A DNA stretch of 64,000 nucleotides from Magnetococcales bacterium (GTDB taxonomy: Bacteria; Pseudomonadota; Magnetococcia; Magnetococcales; Magnetaquicoccaceae), in contig JADGBT010000003.1 in the NCBI GenBank assembly GCA_015231375.1, forward strand, positions 62,001 through 126,000. The letters run 5' to 3'. This document shows positions 1 through 15,210 of the stretch, one piece after another. The notes beneath the pieces were generated by a model. That model was not told where the DNA came from, did no database searches, and saw nothing but the letters and a program-made list of their open reading frames with translations. Within the stretch, counting starts at the first letter, position 1; every line of letters begins with the position of its first letter. The translations under genes and the position numbers were made by a program.

Positions 1-4043
<4,043 letters not shown>

Positions 4044-4070
4044 GTCCTTAGGCTCCACTCGATAGCCTTG

Positions 4071-4088
4071 CGCCCCATCTTTGGGGCG
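4071..4088 (-). other. rpoB-rpoC intergenic hairpin
   Basis: A perfect 7-bp inverted repeat (CGCCCCA / TGGGGCG) with a 4-base loop sits between the rpoB stop and the rpoC GTG start. There is no T-run after it, so it is not a terminator. It could be an mRNA stability or processing element; that role is inference. Confidence 0.45.
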
Positions 4089-4121
4089 GATGATTCCTGG
4101 AAATACCCTCAGCACACCGCT

Positions 4122-7100
4122 CTAGTCGGCTGTTTTCAGCTCCACGTCCAATGCCAGGGATTGCAACTCCTTGATCAAAACGTTGAACGATTCCGGAATG
4201 CCGGCATCGAAGGAGTCGTCACCCTTGACGATGGATTCATAGATCTTGGTGCGTCCAGCCACGTCGTCCGACTTGACCGTCAGCATCTCTTGCAGGGTAT
4301 ACGAGGCGCCATACGCCTCCAGAGCCCAGACCTCCATCTCCCCGAAACGCTGACCACCGAACTGCGCCTTGCCCCCGAGGGGTTGCTGGGTGACCAGTGA
4401 ATAAGGTCCGATGGAACGGGCGTGAATCTTGTCGTCAACCAGATGGTGCAATTTCAGGATGTAGATATAGCCCACCGTGACATGACGGTCGAACGGTTCA
4501 CCGGTACGCCCATCGATCAGGCGAATCTGTCCAGACTTGGGCAGATTGGCTTTTTCCAGGAGTTCGACGATATCTTTCTCCGTGGCGCCATCGAAGACCG
4601 GGGTGGCGATGGGCACACCGTCGCGCAGGTTTGAACTCAAGATCAACACCTCGTCGTCGGTCAGCGCCTTCACGGCTCTGGACTGACGGGCATTGGTGAA
4701 AATCAAGGCCAACACCTCACGCAACTGCTCGATATCCTTCTGCTCCTGGGCACGGTAGGCATCCAGCGCCTCGCCGATGCGCACTCCCAGTCCCTTGGCA
4801 GCCCAACCCAGATGGGTTTCGAGAATCTGTCCCACATTCATACGGGAAGGCACACCCAAAGGATTGAGCACGATGTCCACCACCGTGCCATCTTCCAGAT
4901 GCGGCATATCCTCCACCGGATTGATCTTGGAAATGACGCCCTTGTTTCCATGACGGCCCGCCATCTTGTCACCGGGTTGCAACTTGCGCTTGACCGCGAT
5001 GTAGACCTTGACCATCTTCAAGCCACCAGGAGGCAGATCGTCGCCCCGCTCCAGTTTTTCCACCTTGGAGTCGAAACGTTTCTTCAGCCGGTTGGCGGCC
5101 TTTTCAATCTGCTCGCGAATGCCTTCGATCTGCTGGGTGATGGCATCGTCGTCCAAAACGATCGAATCCCAACGCCGCGAACCGATCTGGGACAAAAACT
5201 CTTCCGTGATCACCGTGCCGGGAGGCAATCCAGCGCCACCACGCGCACTGCGGCCCACCATCAAAGCCCGGATACGGGCATCCGCATCCAGTTCGATGAT
5301 GCGCCGTTCCGCCGCCATGTCCTTGCGCAGACGGACAATCTCCTCCTGATCGATCAGCTTGGCACGATCATCCTTCTCCAACCCGCGACGGGAGAAGACC
5401 CGCACATCCACCACGGTACCCGCGACCCCCGGGGGCAGTCGCAAGGAGGTGTCGCGAACGTCCGAAGCCTTTTCGCCAAAGATGGCGCGCAGCAATTTCT
5501 CTTCCGGGGTCAACTGGGTTTCACCCTTGGGAGTGACCTTGCCCACCAGGATGTCACCCGCCTTGACTTCGGCACCCACATAGATGATGCCGGATTCGTC
5601 CAGATTGCGCAGCGCATCTTCACCGACATTGGGCATGTCGCGGGTGATCTCTTCGGCTCCCAGTTTGGTGTCGCGCGCCATCACCTCGAACTCTTCGATG
5701 TGAATCGAGGTAAACACATCGTCACGCACCAAACGTTCGGAGATCAGAATCGAGTCTTCGAAGTTGTACCCGTTCCAGGGCATGAAGGCCACCAGCACAT
5801 TGCGACCCAAAGCCAACTCACCCCACTGGGTACTGGGTCCGTCACCGATGATGTCGCCTTTGGTCACCCGCTCGCCAGCCCGCACCAAAGGAATCTGATT
5901 GATGCAGGTGTTCTGATTGGAGCGGGAGAACTTCATCAGGTTGTAGATATCCACACCCGGTTCCGTGGCACCCGGCTCGTCATCGGCCTTGATGATGATG
6001 CGGCCGGCTTCCACCTCGTCCACGATACCGGAACGCTTGGCGACAATGGCCACACCCGAATCGCGCGCCACCACCCCTTCCATGCCCGTCCCCACCAGCG
6101 GGGCATCGGTCTTGATCAAGGGCACGGCCTGACGCTGCATGTTGGAACCCATCAACGCCCGGTTGGCGTCGTCGTTTTCCAGAAACGGAATCAGGGCCGC
6201 CGCCACCGAAACGATCTGTTTCGGCGACACGTCCATATACTCGATGCGACTGGTCTCGGAGACCGTGAACTCCAGCTTGTGACGACACTGGATCATTTCC
6301 CCCGTGAACCGACCCTGCCGGTCCAAGGCCGCGTTGGCCTGGGCGATGACGAAATTCTCTTCCTCAATCGCCGACAGATAATCCACCTCGTCGGTGACCT
6401 GTCCACTCTCCACGCGACGATAGGGGCTTTCGATAAAGCCGAACTCGTTGATGCGCGCATAGGTGGAAAGACTGTTGATCAGACCGATGTTCGGGCCTTC
6501 CGGGGTTTCGATGGGACAGATGCGTCCATAGTGGGTCGGATGCACGTCGCGGACTTCGAATCCCGCCCGTTCCCGGGTCATACCCCCAGGCCCCAACGCG
6601 GACAGACGCCGTTTGTGGGTGATTTCGGAGAGCGGATTGGTCTGATCCATGAACTGGGAAAGCTGGCTCGATCCGAAGAATTCCCGGATCACCGCCGAAA
6701 ACGGCTTGGAATTGAGGATGTCATGGGGCATCAGGGAGTCGGAGTCGGCGGAGGACATCCGTTCGCGAATGGCCCGCTCCATGCGGACCAGACCGATGCG
6801 CACCTGGTTTTCCAGCAACTCTCCCACCGAGCGGACCCGACGATTGCCCAGATGGTCGATATCGTCCACCTTGCCGTGACCATCCTTGAGCTTGAGGAGA
6901 ATCGACAACACGCCGATGATATCCTCTTTGCGCAGCACCCGCACATCCAGATCACAATCCAGCTCCAACCGCTTGTTCATCTTCATGCGACCCACAGCCG
7001 ACAGGTCGTAGCGTTCCGCGTTGAAGAACAGATTGTTGAACAGGTTGGTGGCCGCATCAATCGTGGGGGGTTCCCCGGGACGCATCATGCGGTAAATATC

Positions 7101-8213
7101 GATGAGGGAGTCGTCCGTGGTCTGGTTCTTGTCCAGACTCATGGTGTTGCGCAGATACGGTCCGACCGTGGCATAATCGATGAACAACACATCGATCTGC
7201 TTGATCCCCGCCTCGTCGATGATGACCAACAGATCCTCGGTCACCTCGGTGCCGGCTTCGGCGATCAGGTCGCCGTTGGCATGGTGCATGTCGTGGGAGA
7301 CGAACCGGCCGACCAGATCCTCGGCGGGAACCGGGAGCCACTCCAGGCCCATCTGTTTGATCTTGTTGACGGCCCGAGCGGTGATCTTGCGTTTGGCGCT
7401 GACCAACTCTTCCCCGGTTTCCGGATCAACGATGGCATAATTGAAACGACTGCCCATGAGGCGGTCCAGGTCCAGTCTCTTTTCCCAGACCACACCTTGC
7501 TTGCGGAACTGCTCGGAGTCGTAGAAGCGATTGAGAATCTCCTCACCCGACATGCCCATGGCGCGCAGCAAGGTGGTCACCGGCAATTTTCTGCGGCGAT
7601 CGATGCGGGCATACACGATGTCTTTGGGGTCGAATTCGAAATCCAGCCACGAACCACGATACGGAATGACGCGAGCGGAAAACAGCAGCTTGCCGCTGGA
7701 GTGGGATTTGCCTTTGTCATGGTCGAAGAAGACACCGGGGGAACGATGCATCTGGGAGACGATCACCCGCTCCGTGCCATTGACGATGAAGGTTCCGGTG
7801 GCGGTCATCAGCGGCATTTCGCCCAGATAGACCTCCTGTTCCTTGATCTCCCGGACCGATCGGGTTCCGGCGTCCTCGTTCTCCTCCCAGATCACCAGCC
7901 TGAAGGCGACCTTCAGAGGAGCGGAGAAGGTCATGCCCCGTTGCAGACACTCATCGACCTCATACTTCGGCTCGCCCAATTGATAGCGGACATATTCGAG
8001 ACTGATGGTCCCGGAATAGTCCTGAATGGGAAAAACCGACAAAAAGACACCATGCAGCCCCATATCCCGGCGCATGTCCGGCTCAACCTCTTCTTGCAAG
8101 AAGCGCTGAAAGGACAGTGTCTGAATCGCAATCAGGTTGGGAATGTCGATGATGGTCGGAATGCGGCCGAAGTTCTTGCGCAGCCTTTTCTTTTCAGTGA
8201 ACGACAGAGCCAT
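4122..8213 (-). CDS. rpoB: RNA polymerase beta subunit
   Basis: Beta subunit of RNA polymerase, 1,363 residues, complete and close to the usual proteobacterial length. The rifampicin pocket near residues 518-550 reads [19 protein letters not shown] then [12 protein letters not shown], i.e. the residues typical of rifampicin-sensitive enzymes. [16 protein letters not shown], part of the active-centre lobe, is near residue 1080. The start [16 protein letters not shown] matches family N-termini. It lies between rplL and rpoC. The opposite strand has a very long open frame through this gene, which is a G+C composition artefact. Confidence 0.99.
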   Translation of the reverse strand: MALSFTEKKRLRKNFGRIPTIIDIPNLIAIQTLSFQRFLQEEVEPDMRRDMGLHGVFLSVFPIQDYSGTISLEYVRYQLGEPKYEVDECLQRGMTFSAPLKVAFRLVIWEENEDAGTRSVREIKEQEVYLGEMPLMTATGTFIVNGTERVIVSQMHRSPGVFFDHDKGKSHSSGKLLFSARVIPYRGSWLDFEFDPKDIVYARIDRRRKLPVTTLLRAMGMSGEEILNRFYDSEQFRKQGVVWEKRLDLDRLMGSRFNYAIVDPETGEELVSAKRKITARAVNKIKQMGLEWLPVPAEDLVGRFVSHDMHHANGDLIAEAGTEVTEDLLVIIDEAGIKQIDVLFIDYATVGPYLRNTMSLDKNQTTDDSLIDIYRMMRPGEPPTIDAATNLFNNLFFNAERYDLSAVGRMKMNKRLELDCDLDVRVLRKEDIIGVLSILLKLKDGHGKVDDIDHLGNRRVRSVGELLENQVRIGLVRMERAIRERMSSADSDSLMPHDILNSKPFSAVIREFFGSSQLSQFMDQTNPLSEITHKRRLSALGPGGMTRERAGFEVRDVHPTHYGRICPIETPEGPNIGLINSLSTYARINEFGFIESPYRRVESGQVTDEVDYLSAIEEENFVIAQANAALDRQGRFTGEMIQCRHKLEFTVSETSRIEYMDVSPKQIVSVAAALIPFLENDDANRALMGSNMQRQAVPLIKTDAPLVGTGMEGVVARDSGVAIVAKRSGIVDEVEAGRIIIKADDEPGATEPGVDIYNLMKFSRSNQNTCINQIPLVRAGERVTKGDIIGDGPSTQWGELALGRNVLVAFMPWNGYNFEDSILISERLVRDDVFTSIHIEEFEVMARDTKLGAEEITRDMPNVGEDALRNLDESGIIYVGAEVKAGDILVGKVTPKGETQLTPEEKLLRAIFGEKASDVRDTSLRLPPGVAGTVVDVRVFSRRGLEKDDRAKLIDQEEIVRLRKDMAAERRIIELDADARIRALMVGRSARGGAGLPPGTVITEEFLSQIGSRRWDSIVLDDDAITQQIEGIREQIEKAANRLKKRFDSKVEKLERGDDLPPGGLKMVKVYIAVKRKLQPGDKMAGRHGNKGVISKINPVEDMPHLEDGTVVDIVLNPLGVPSRMNVGQILETHLGWAAKGLGVRIGEALDAYRAQEQKDIEQLREVLALIFTNARQSRAVKALTDDEVLILSSNLRDGVPIATPVFDGATEKDIVELLEKANLPKSGQIRLIDGRTGEPFDRHVTVGYIYILKLHHLVDDKIHARSIGPYSLVTQQPLGGKAQFGGQRFGEMEVWALEAYGASYTLQEMLTVKSDDVAGRTKIYESIVKGDDSFDAGIPESFNVLIKELQSLALDVELKTAD

Positions 8214-8289
8214 CGGAACTCCTGGAACGACCTGTTTGGAAACAAAAAATTCTCGACGCGGTCAAGAGACTCAAGGCATCAAAACACAA

Positions 8290-8338
8290 GTTCCCGCCGC
8301 GTGCGCTGGAGATTTTTCCAGGCTCACGCGGCGGGAAC
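8290..8338 (-). terminator. rplL-rpoB attenuator / processing hairpin
   Basis: A 14-bp perfect stem (8290-8303 with 8325-8338) encloses a smaller 5-bp hairpin (CTGGA / TCCAG) in the 140-bp gap between rplL and rpoB. In the transcript it is followed by CTTGTGTTTTG, a weak U-rich stretch. In E. coli the same gap holds a partial terminator and an RNase III site that lower rpoBC expression relative to rplJL. The position and double-stem shape fit that role; the function here is inferred. Confidence 0.7.
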
Positions 8339-8353
8339 AGGGGATGCTTCCAA

Positions 8354-8731
8354 TTACTTGATTTCGACCTTGGCGCCGGACTCTTCCAATTCCTTCTTGA
8401 ACTTCTCGGCATCGGCCTTGGAAACCGCTTCCTTGACCGGCTTGGGAGCGCCTTCCACCAGATCCTTGGCTTCCTTGAGGCCCAGACCGGTGATGCTGCG
8501 CACGGCCTTGATCACGTGGATCTTCTTGTCACCCGCATCCACCAGCATGACCGTGAACTCGGTTTGCTCTTCGACGGGGGCGGCGGCTTCAGTCGGGGCG
8601 GCGGCGGCAACGGCGACCGGGGCGGCTGCCGACACACCAAAACGGGCTTCGAGGGCCTTGACCAGTTCGGCCAGTTCCAAAACCGTCATATTTTCAATGG
8701 CGGAAATCATATCTTGCTGGGAGAGAGCCAT
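8354..8731 (-). CDS. rplL: 50S ribosomal protein L7/L12
   Basis: Stalk protein L7/L12, 125 residues, that recruits translation GTPases to the ribosome. An N-terminal dimerisation helix (about 1-32) is followed by an Ala/Pro-rich flexible hinge (about 34-55). The C-terminal globular domain contains [20 protein letters not shown] and ends with GAKVEIK, the family signature. It lies 87 bases downstream of rplJ and upstream of the rplL-rpoB hairpin. Confidence 0.98.
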   Translation of the reverse strand: MALSQQDMISAIENMTVLELAELVKALEARFGVSAAAPVAVAAAAPTEAAAPVEEQTEFTVMLVDAGDKKIHVIKAVRSITGLGLKEAKDLVEGAPKPVKEAVSKADAEKFKKELEESGAKVEIK

Positions 8732-8818
8732 GTTTTTATCTCCAAAAATCGATCGCGCGATCTGCGCGTTGCGTGAATGACAAGCCTTGCCACCCCTTGG
8801 TCACAAGGCCAAGTGGTT

Positions 8819-9343
8819 TCAAGCTGCCTGTTTTTCTTTTTCTTCGCGGATCTTGTCGAGCACCCGGACAAAGGCCGCAGGTACGGCAGCCAGGACGCCG
8901 ACAATCCCTTGCACCGGATTCATCATGGTACCGAGCAAACGCGCCAGCAGCACTTCGCGGGACGGGAGCTTGGCCAGTTCGGAGATTTCCTGAGGCGTCA
9001 TGAAGACACCGTTCAAGACACCGCCCTGGATGACGAGCAAAGGATTCTTTTTGGCAAATTCCGTCAGAACCTTGGCGGGAGCCACGGGATCCTTGGAGAA
9101 GGCCAGCACCGTAGGACCGGTGAGCACTTTTTCCAGAGGTTGAAACGGGGATCCCTGAATCGCCCGCTTGGTCAAGGTATTCTTGACCACCCGCAATTCG
9201 GCGCCGGCTTGGCGAATTTCACGCCGCAGTCGCGTCATGTGGGCCACGGAAAGACCACGGTAATGGGTCGCAATCGCCACTTCGGAGCGGCCCATGCTAT
9301 CCAATACCCCTTGGATGATCTCTGATTTTTCGGTTTGGTTCAC
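8819..9343 (-). CDS. rplJ: 50S ribosomal protein L10
   Basis: Stalk base protein L10, 174 residues; it anchors L7/L12 dimers to 23S rRNA. The N-terminal RNA-binding domain shows the typical YRGLSVAHMTRLRREIRQAGAE-type sequence and VVKNTLTKRAI. The C-terminal helix for L7/L12 binding ends in an EEKEKQAA tail. The start is GTG at 9343 with an AGGAG eight bases upstream. The 195-base gap before it contains a leader hairpin. In many bacteria L10-L7/L12 represses its own translation by binding such a leader. Confidence 0.97.
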   Translation of the reverse strand: MNQTEKSEIIQGVLDSMGRSEVAIATHYRGLSVAHMTRLRREIRQAGAELRVVKNTLTKRAIQGSPFQPLEKVLTGPTVLAFSKDPVAPAKVLTEFAKKNPLLVIQGGVLNGVFMTPQEISELAKLPSREVLLARLLGTMMNPVQGIVGVLAAVPAAFVRVLDKIREEKEKQAA

Positions 9344-9538
9344 CGACTGTTCTCCTTTCTGGTTGAGTTGGCGCGGTCAAAAGACCGCTCATTCCATTCG
9401 TCAGACCTGCAAAAGCGTCCCCAACCAAAGGATTTCCCGCATGATTGGTCTCGGCGGGCTGGATGGCTCCTGATTAAGGGGCACGCTGTGAATGCCCCAC
9501 CCGCTGTCTTGGACGTATTTCAAAAACGCCACCCCGAA
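9344..9538 (-). promoter_or_regulatory. rplJ leader region (L10 leader-like)
   Basis: This 195-base gap between rplA and rplJ is much longer than the other gaps in the block. Its most obvious element is a perfect 6-bp hairpin with a four-base loop (GCGGTC / GACCGC, 9373-9388), about 30 bases before the rplJ start. L10 leaders occupy this exact position in many bacteria and mediate autogenous control. I assign it by position plus structure; I have not folded the whole leader. Confidence 0.55.
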
Positions 9539-10228
9539 CTACAGGGAGTGAACATCCACCCGCACACCCGGACCCATGGAAGAAGAGACGGTCACCCGTT
9601 TCATGTAGGTTCCCTTGATCACGGCGGGACGTTGCTTCTTGAGTTGGGCGATCAGCGCGCGGCAGTTTTCGCTCAATTTTTCGTTCTCGAAAGAGACCTT
9701 GCCCACACCGGCATGAACGATTCCCGCCTTCTCGACACGGAACGCCACCTGACCGGCCTTGATGGATTTGATCACGCCAGCCATGTCGAAGGTGACCGTA
9801 CCCAGTTTCGGGTTGGGCATCAGGCCACGCGGTCCGAGCACACGGCCCAAACGTCCGACGATACCCATCACATCCGGACAGGCGACCACGCGGTCGAAAT
9901 CCAACCAGCCGCCCTGGATCTTGTCCACCAGTTCATCGGCGCCGACGAAATCCGCTCCGGCTGCCAAGGCCTCCTGGGCCTTGTCGCCTTTGGCGAAGGC
10001 CAGAATGCGCACCGTCTTGCCAGTGCCGTGAGGCAGTTCGACGGTACCGCGTACCATCTGGTCGGCATGACGGGGATCCACGCCGAGATTGACCGCGATC
10101 TCGACGGTTTCATCGAATTTGGCGTTGCCCTTTTCCCGCACCAACCGGATCGCCTCGTCCAGACCATAAAGAGTGGTCGGGTCCAATCCTTCCAGAAGGC
10201 CTCTGATCCGTTTACCGCGCTTTGCCAT
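9539..10228 (-). CDS. rplA: 50S ribosomal protein L1
   Basis: L1, 229 residues, binds 23S rRNA at the E-site stalk and in many bacteria represses its own L11-L1 mRNA. It begins [16 protein letters not shown] and carries the L1 core motifs [20 protein letters not shown] and [13 protein letters not shown]. Full family length. It lies 35 bases downstream of rplK. Confidence 0.98.
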   Translation of the reverse strand: MAKRGKRIRGLLEGLDPTTLYGLDEAIRLVREKGNAKFDETVEIAVNLGVDPRHADQMVRGTVELPHGTGKTVRILAFAKGDKAQEALAAGADFVGADELVDKIQGGWLDFDRVVACPDVMGIVGRLGRVLGPRGLMPNPKLGTVTFDMAGVIKSIKAGQVAFRVEKAGIVHAGVGKVSFENEKLSENCRALIAQLKKQRPAVIKGTYMKRVTVSSSMGPGVRVDVHSL

Positions 10229-10263
10229 GATTCGCTCCTCGATTCAATCGCAATCCATCAATC

Positions 10264-10692
10264 TCAGACAATTTCCAGGCCCATGGACCGGGCCGATCCC
10301 GCGATGATCCGCTTGGCGCCCTCCATATCCTTGGCGTTCAGATCCACCATTTTGGTTTCCGCGATCTGCTCGACCTGATCCCAGGTCACCTTGCCGATCG
10401 GAGCCCCCTTGCCCGGAGTCACCCCACCCTTGGGCACACCCGACGCCTTGCGCAACAGATAGGTGGCCGGCGAGGTCTTCAACTCGAAGGTGAAGGTACG
10501 ATCCGCATACACCGTGATCACCACCGGAGTCGGGGCACCCGGCTCCAGGGTTTGGGTACGGGCATTGAAGGTCTTGCAGAACTCCATGATGTTCAAGCCG
10601 TGCTGACCCAGAGCCGGACCCACGGGGGGGCTGGGCTTGGCCGCGCCGGCCGGGCATTCCAACTTGACATAGGCTGTGATTTTTTTTGCCAT
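10264..10692 (-). CDS. rplK: 50S ribosomal protein L11
   Basis: L11, 142 residues, forms the GTPase-associated centre with 23S rRNA and is needed for RelA activation. The proline-rich N-terminal part [16 protein letters not shown] and the C-terminal RNA-binding domain ([20 protein letters not shown]) are both present. Full length; 30 bases after nusG. Confidence 0.98.
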   Translation of the reverse strand: MAKKITAYVKLECPAGAAKPSPPVGPALGQHGLNIMEFCKTFNARTQTLEPGAPTPVVITVYADRTFTFELKTSPATYLLRKASGVPKGGVTPGKGAPIGKVTWDQVEQIAETKMVDLNAKDMEGAKRIIAGSARSMGLEIV

Positions 10693-10722
10693 TTTGGCGA
10701 ATCCTCAAATCATGTGATAAAA

Positions 10723-11253
10723 TTACAGCTTTTCCACCTGCACGAAATCCAGTTCAACCGGCGTGGCACGGCCAAAGATGCTCACCGAAACCTTCAGGCG
10801 GGTCTTGTCCTCGTCCACATTTTCCACCACTCCGTTGAAGGAGATGAAGGGACCATCGGTCACCCGGACACTCTCGCCCACGGCAAAGGTGACCTTGGGT
10901 TTGGGTTTGTCCATCCCGACTTCCACCTGGTGCAGGATCTTTTCCACCTCCCGTTCCGAGAGGGGCTGGGGGCGTCCTCCGCCTCCCAGAAATCCGGTCA
11001 CCTTGGGAATGGAATTGACCAGATGCCAAGTTTCGTCATTCAACTCCATCTTGACCAGGACATAGCCCGGAAAGAATTTGCGTTCCGAGGTTACCTTGTG
11101 GCCACCACGCAACTCCACGACCTCTTCGGAGGGAACGAGGATCTCCTCGAACATTTCTCCAGAGCCGGTCAGGCGAACACGCTCTTCCAGGGTGGTTTTG
11201 ACCTTTTTCTCAAACCCCGAATAGGCGTGTATGACATACCACTGTTTGGCCAT
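10723..11253 (-). CDS. nusG: transcription termination/antitermination protein NusG
   Basis: NusG, 176 residues, a transcription elongation factor that couples RNA polymerase to Rho or the ribosome. The NGN domain starts [19 protein letters not shown] and contains [14 protein letters not shown]. The C-terminal KOW domain contains [22 protein letters not shown]. It lies between secE and rplK, as in most bacteria. An AGGAG-like site (AGAGGAG) sits just upstream of the ATG. Confidence 0.98.
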   Translation of the reverse strand: MAKQWYVIHAYSGFEKKVKTTLEERVRLTGSGEMFEEILVPSEEVVELRGGHKVTSERKFFPGYVLVKMELNDETWHLVNSIPKVTGFLGGGGRPQPLSEREVEKILHQVEVGMDKPKPKVTFAVGESVRVTDGPFISFNGVVENVDEDKTRLKVSVSIFGRATPVELDFVQVEKL

Positions 11254-11296
11254 GGATCTCCTCTATGACACGAAACCACACACGACTCGGGGGAAC

Positions 11297-11500
11297 TCAA
11301 CCGATGATTTGCCGCACGATGAGAGCCAGAATGGCATCCACCATCCACATGAACAAGGAGACCAGCACCACCATGCCGAAGACGACGATGGTCGTATTCA
11401 TCGTGTCTTTCCGCGTGGGCCAGACAACCTTACCGACCTCGGCGCGCACCTCTGTCAGATAGCTTCTGAATTGGGCAATCCGCCCGGTGTCATTAATCAT
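11297..11500 (-). CDS. secE: preprotein translocase subunit SecE
   Basis: Short single-span SecE, 67 residues, the clamp subunit of the SecYEG channel in the inner membrane. The conserved amphipathic segment EVGKVVWPTRKDT (21-33) precedes one transmembrane helix (about 36-62). This is the one-helix form found in most bacteria, not the three-helix enterobacterial form. Located 43 bases upstream of nusG. Confidence 0.97.
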   Translation of the reverse strand: MINDTGRIAQFRSYLTEVRAEVGKVVWPTRKDTMNTTIVVFGMVVLVSLFMWMVDAILALIVRQIIG

Positions 11501-11586
11501 GGAGTGATCTTACGGTGAGGAAGGCAATTAACAATGTAATCCACAAATGCACACATGATCCTGACAACCCGATTCCATCATAAGTA

Positions 11587-11662
11587 TGGCAGGACAGGAG
11601 GGACTCGAACCCCCAACCGCCGGTTTTGGAGACCGATGCTCTACCAATTGAGCTACTATCCT
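11587..11662 (-). tRNA. tRNA-Trp (CCA anticodon)
   Basis: Cloverleaf on the minus strand: acceptor AGGATAG pairs with CTGTCCT, the anticodon loop CTCCAAA gives CCA, and the T-loop is GGTTCGAGTCC. The 3' CCA is encoded. It sits between rpmG and secE, its usual place in proteobacteria. Confidence 0.97.
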
Positions 11663-11710
11663 AGATCATCATTTTCACGCCACGGCTCCGAAGAGCCGAT
11701 TGCGCGTGGA

Positions 11711-11866
11711 TTATTTGATCTTTCCTTCCTTGTGAAGGGTGTGCTTCCTGCACGAGGAGCAGAATTTCTTGAGTGCCATTTTTTCAGGCTTGTTTTTCTT
11801 GTTCTTGTCCGTTGTGTAATTACGCCGTTTGCAGGCTTCACAACTGAGACTGATCAGGTCACGCAT
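11711..11866 (-). CDS. rpmG: 50S ribosomal protein L33
   Basis: Ribosomal protein L33, 51 residues, starting [13 protein letters not shown] and ending [10 protein letters not shown]. Two CxxC pairs (C9/C12 and C36/C39) show the zinc-binding form, as opposed to the cysteine-free, zinc-independent form. The gene lies between tuf and tRNA-Trp, a common arrangement. It is too short for many gene callers but is clearly real. Confidence 0.97.
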   Translation of the reverse strand: MRDLISLSCEACKRRNYTTDKNKKNKPEKMALKKFCSSCRKHTLHKEGKIK

Positions 11867-11906
11867 CTAAAACTCTCCCGGATCCCTGGTGACATCATGC
11901 CCTGGT

Positions 11907-13097
<1,191 letters not shown>

Positions 13098-13161
13098 GAC
13101 AATCTCTCCACCCTGCAGGATTGCAAATTTTGGCTGGGCCAGAAACCACCGGGGTCAAATA

Positions 13162-13236
<75 letters not shown>

Positions 13237-13296
13237 ATAAAACTACGCTTGCACAACAAAGTTATGTACGAGGCCAAGAGAGCTCGCCACGTGAAT

Positions 13297-13370
13297 TGGA
13301 GCGGGCGGGGGGAATCGAACCCCCATGATCAGCTTGGAAGGCTAACGTTCTACCACTAAACTACGCCCGC
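13297..13370 (-). tRNA. tRNA-Gly (TCC anticodon)
   Basis: Acceptor GCGGGCG pairs with CGCCCGC; the loop CTTCCAA gives anticodon TCC, reading GGA and GGG. CCA encoded. Middle member of the Tyr-Gly-Thr tRNA cluster before tuf. Confidence 0.97.
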
Positions 13371-13421
13371 TTTCACAGCTGTCTCTCATTGTACCATCAC
13401 CCAGGGGGTGAACGCAATGAG

Positions 13422-13506
13422 TGGTGGAGGGGGGAGGATTCGAACCTCCGAAGGCTGAGCCGGCAAATTTACAGTCTGCTCCCTTTGGCCGCTTGGGAAC
13501 CCCTCC
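13422..13506 (-). tRNA. tRNA-Tyr (GTA anticodon)
   Basis: 85-base class II tRNA with a long variable arm; acceptor GGAGGGG pairs with CCCCTCC, and the loop CTGTAAA gives anticodon GTA. CCA encoded. First gene of the tRNA-tuf transcription unit. Confidence 0.96.
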
Positions 13507-13629
13507 TGACTTCCTCCTGACATTCCCGTTCACACGCGATTCCCGGCGGGTTCTTGCGACCCCGAAACGAACCCCGTGTTGAGCTGGAAATTTTTAAACG
13601 TTACGGGAGCGAATGTCAAGAGAATTAAT

Positions 13630-14199
13630 TCAGCCTGTCATTTTTTCTTCGTCCGGCGCGCTCAGGATCGTCATGATCCCTTTCGCCGTGACTTCTGTCG
13701 AGGGATTACGGTAGAAGTGGCGGGCATTTCCGTGAAAGCAGGCCGTGTCTCCGCTGCGCAGACGCGCCAACTCTCCTCCCACATCCAACTCGATCTCCCC
13801 TTCCTGAAGATGCAGATACTCCTCGCTGCCCGGCGGATGGGGTTTCCCCAGATAACCCGCTCCGGGACGCAAGCTGAAACACCATTGGGACAGATGCAGA
13901 ATATTGGGCGGAGTCAGCATCACCGCCTGGTATCCATCATCGCCAGACTCCACCCGATGCATCTGCGCCCCGGGCAGCACACGGATGAAACGACGCGACG
14001 CATCCACCAGTTGATCCAGGGTCATTTCCAGCGCGCAGGCGATCTTGAAGGCCACCGCCAGACTGGGATTGGCGGCATCCTTTTCCACCGTGGCCAGCGT
14101 GGCCCGTGGAATGCCCGCCAGATCGGCCAATTGCTGCTGCGTGAGACTCCTTTGTCGGCGGATCGAACGGATTCGGGTGCCGACCAAATTGGTGATCAT
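13630..14199 (-). CDS. XRE-family regulator with C-terminal cupin
   Basis: 189-residue transcription factor. An N-terminal helix-turn-helix (about 7-65, with TQQQLADLAGIPRATLATVEK) is followed by a cupin domain (about 105-180, with GSEEYLHLQEGEIELDVGG). This two-domain class senses small molecules through the cupin. It is divergent from the peroxiredoxin gene 136 bases away, so it may regulate that gene or itself; that link is inference from position only. The ligand cannot be told from sequence. Confidence 0.85.
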   Translation of the reverse strand: MITNLVGTRIRSIRRQRSLTQQQLADLAGIPRATLATVEKDAANPSLAVAFKIACALEMTLDQLVDASRRFIRVLPGAQMHRVESGDDGYQAVMLTPPNILHLSQWCFSLRPGAGYLGKPHPPGSEEYLHLQEGEIELDVGGELARLRSGDTACFHGNARHFYRNPSTEVTAKGIMTILSAPDEEKMTG

Positions 14200-14335
14200 G
14201 TTGGCATTTCACTCCGCCTGACAATCTGAAAACAATTTTGACTGCATATCGTTTTTAGTCTTGACGCCCACACGGCAAGCGTGCACAGTATCATATATTA
14301 AAATAAATAAAACTGCAAAACAGGAGAAACGCATC

Positions 14336-14935
14336 ATGAGTGTTCTGGTTACCCAACCCGCCCCCGATTTCACCGCCAAGGCCGTCATGCCCGACAACAG
14401 CATCGCCGACGCGTTCACCCTTTCGTCCTATCGTGGCAAATATGTGGTGTTGTTTTTCTATCCCCTGGACTTCACCTTCGTCTGCCCCTCCGAGATCATC
14501 GCCTTCGATCATCGCCTGGATGAATTCAAAAAGCGCAATGTGGAAGTGATCGGCGTCTCCATCGACTCCCACTTCTCCCATCTGGCCTGGAAGAACACGC
14601 CGGTCAATCAAGGCGGCATCGGCAACATCCAATATCCCCTGGTGGCCGACCTGTCCAAAGAAATCTCCAAGAATTTTGGCGTGCTGCTGGGCGCCGGCAT
14701 CGCGCTGCGCGGCTCCTTCCTGATCGACCGCCAGGGTATCGTGCGTCATCAGGTGGTCAACGATCTCTCCTTAGGCCGTGACATCGACGAAATGCTGCGC
14801 GTCGTGGATGCCCTGCAATTCACCGAAGAGCATGGCGAAGTCTGCCCGGCGGGCTGGAACAAAGGCAAGGCCGGCATGAAAGGCTCCACCAAGGGTGTGG
14901 CCGAATATCTGGCCGAACACGCCAACACGCTGTGA
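14336..14935 (+). CDS. 2-Cys peroxiredoxin (AhpC/Prx1 type)
   Basis: 199-residue thiol peroxidase that reduces hydrogen peroxide and organic peroxides in the cytoplasm. The peroxidatic cysteine is C50 in FTFVCPSE and the resolving cysteine is C170 in HGEVCPAGW, so it is a typical 2-Cys enzyme. The start ATG has AGGAG nine bases upstream. An in-frame extension upstream to 14261 lacks a ribosome site and conservation. The upstream 100 bases are AT-rich and shared with the divergent XRE-cupin gene. No AhpF-type reductase is adjacent. Confidence 0.95.
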   Translation: MSVLVTQPAPDFTAKAVMPDNSIADAFTLSSYRGKYVVLFFYPLDFTFVCPSEIIAFDHRLDEFKKRNVEVIGVSIDSHFSHLAWKNTPVNQGGIGNIQYPLVADLSKEISKNFGVLLGAGIALRGSFLIDRQGIVRHQVVNDLSLGRDIDEMLRVVDALQFTEEHGEVCPAGWNKGKAGMKGSTKGVAEYLAEHANTL

Positions 14936-14979
14936 TCCCTTGACGATAGAGGCGGAATGCCCTAGCCTGTCTTGAGCAC

Positions 14980-15054
14980 GCCGCTTTAGCTCAGGGGTAG
15001 AGCAGCTCACTCGTAATGAGCAGGTCCTCGGTTCAATTCCGAGAAGCGGCTCCA
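14980..15054 (+). tRNA. tRNA-Thr (CGT anticodon)
   Basis: Acceptor GCCGCTT pairs with AAGCGGC; stem GCTCA / TGAGC with loop CTCGTAA gives anticodon CGT, reading ACG. CCA encoded. It lies 44 bases after the peroxiredoxin stop and may be cotranscribed with it. Confidence 0.96.
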
Positions 15055-15064
15055 AAAAAAAATG

Positions 15065-15097
15065 AACGGCTTGACCCTTTGGTCAAGCCGTTTTTTT
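15065..15097 (+). terminator. Rho-independent terminator after tRNA-Thr
   Basis: Perfect 12-bp stem (15065-15076 with 15081-15092), a CTTT loop, and seven T from 15091. It ends the peroxiredoxin/tRNA-Thr unit. Confidence 0.95.
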
Positions 15098-15210
15098 ATC
15101 CGCTCTCGCCTGTGATCCGGTCTTGAGAGAAACAAGGCGGGGGAAGATGGTCATCCGTCCGCCCTGCCCTTCTCGTTCCCATGCTTTTTCTTTCGCCTTG
15201 GGCGTGCCGA

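Noticed and set aside
4812-8780. A 1,322-codon open frame on the plus strand opposite rpoB and rplL.
   Set aside because: It lies entirely antisense to rpoB and rplL, has His/Gln/Asp-rich composition typical of a shadow frame in GC-rich DNA, and shows no family motif.
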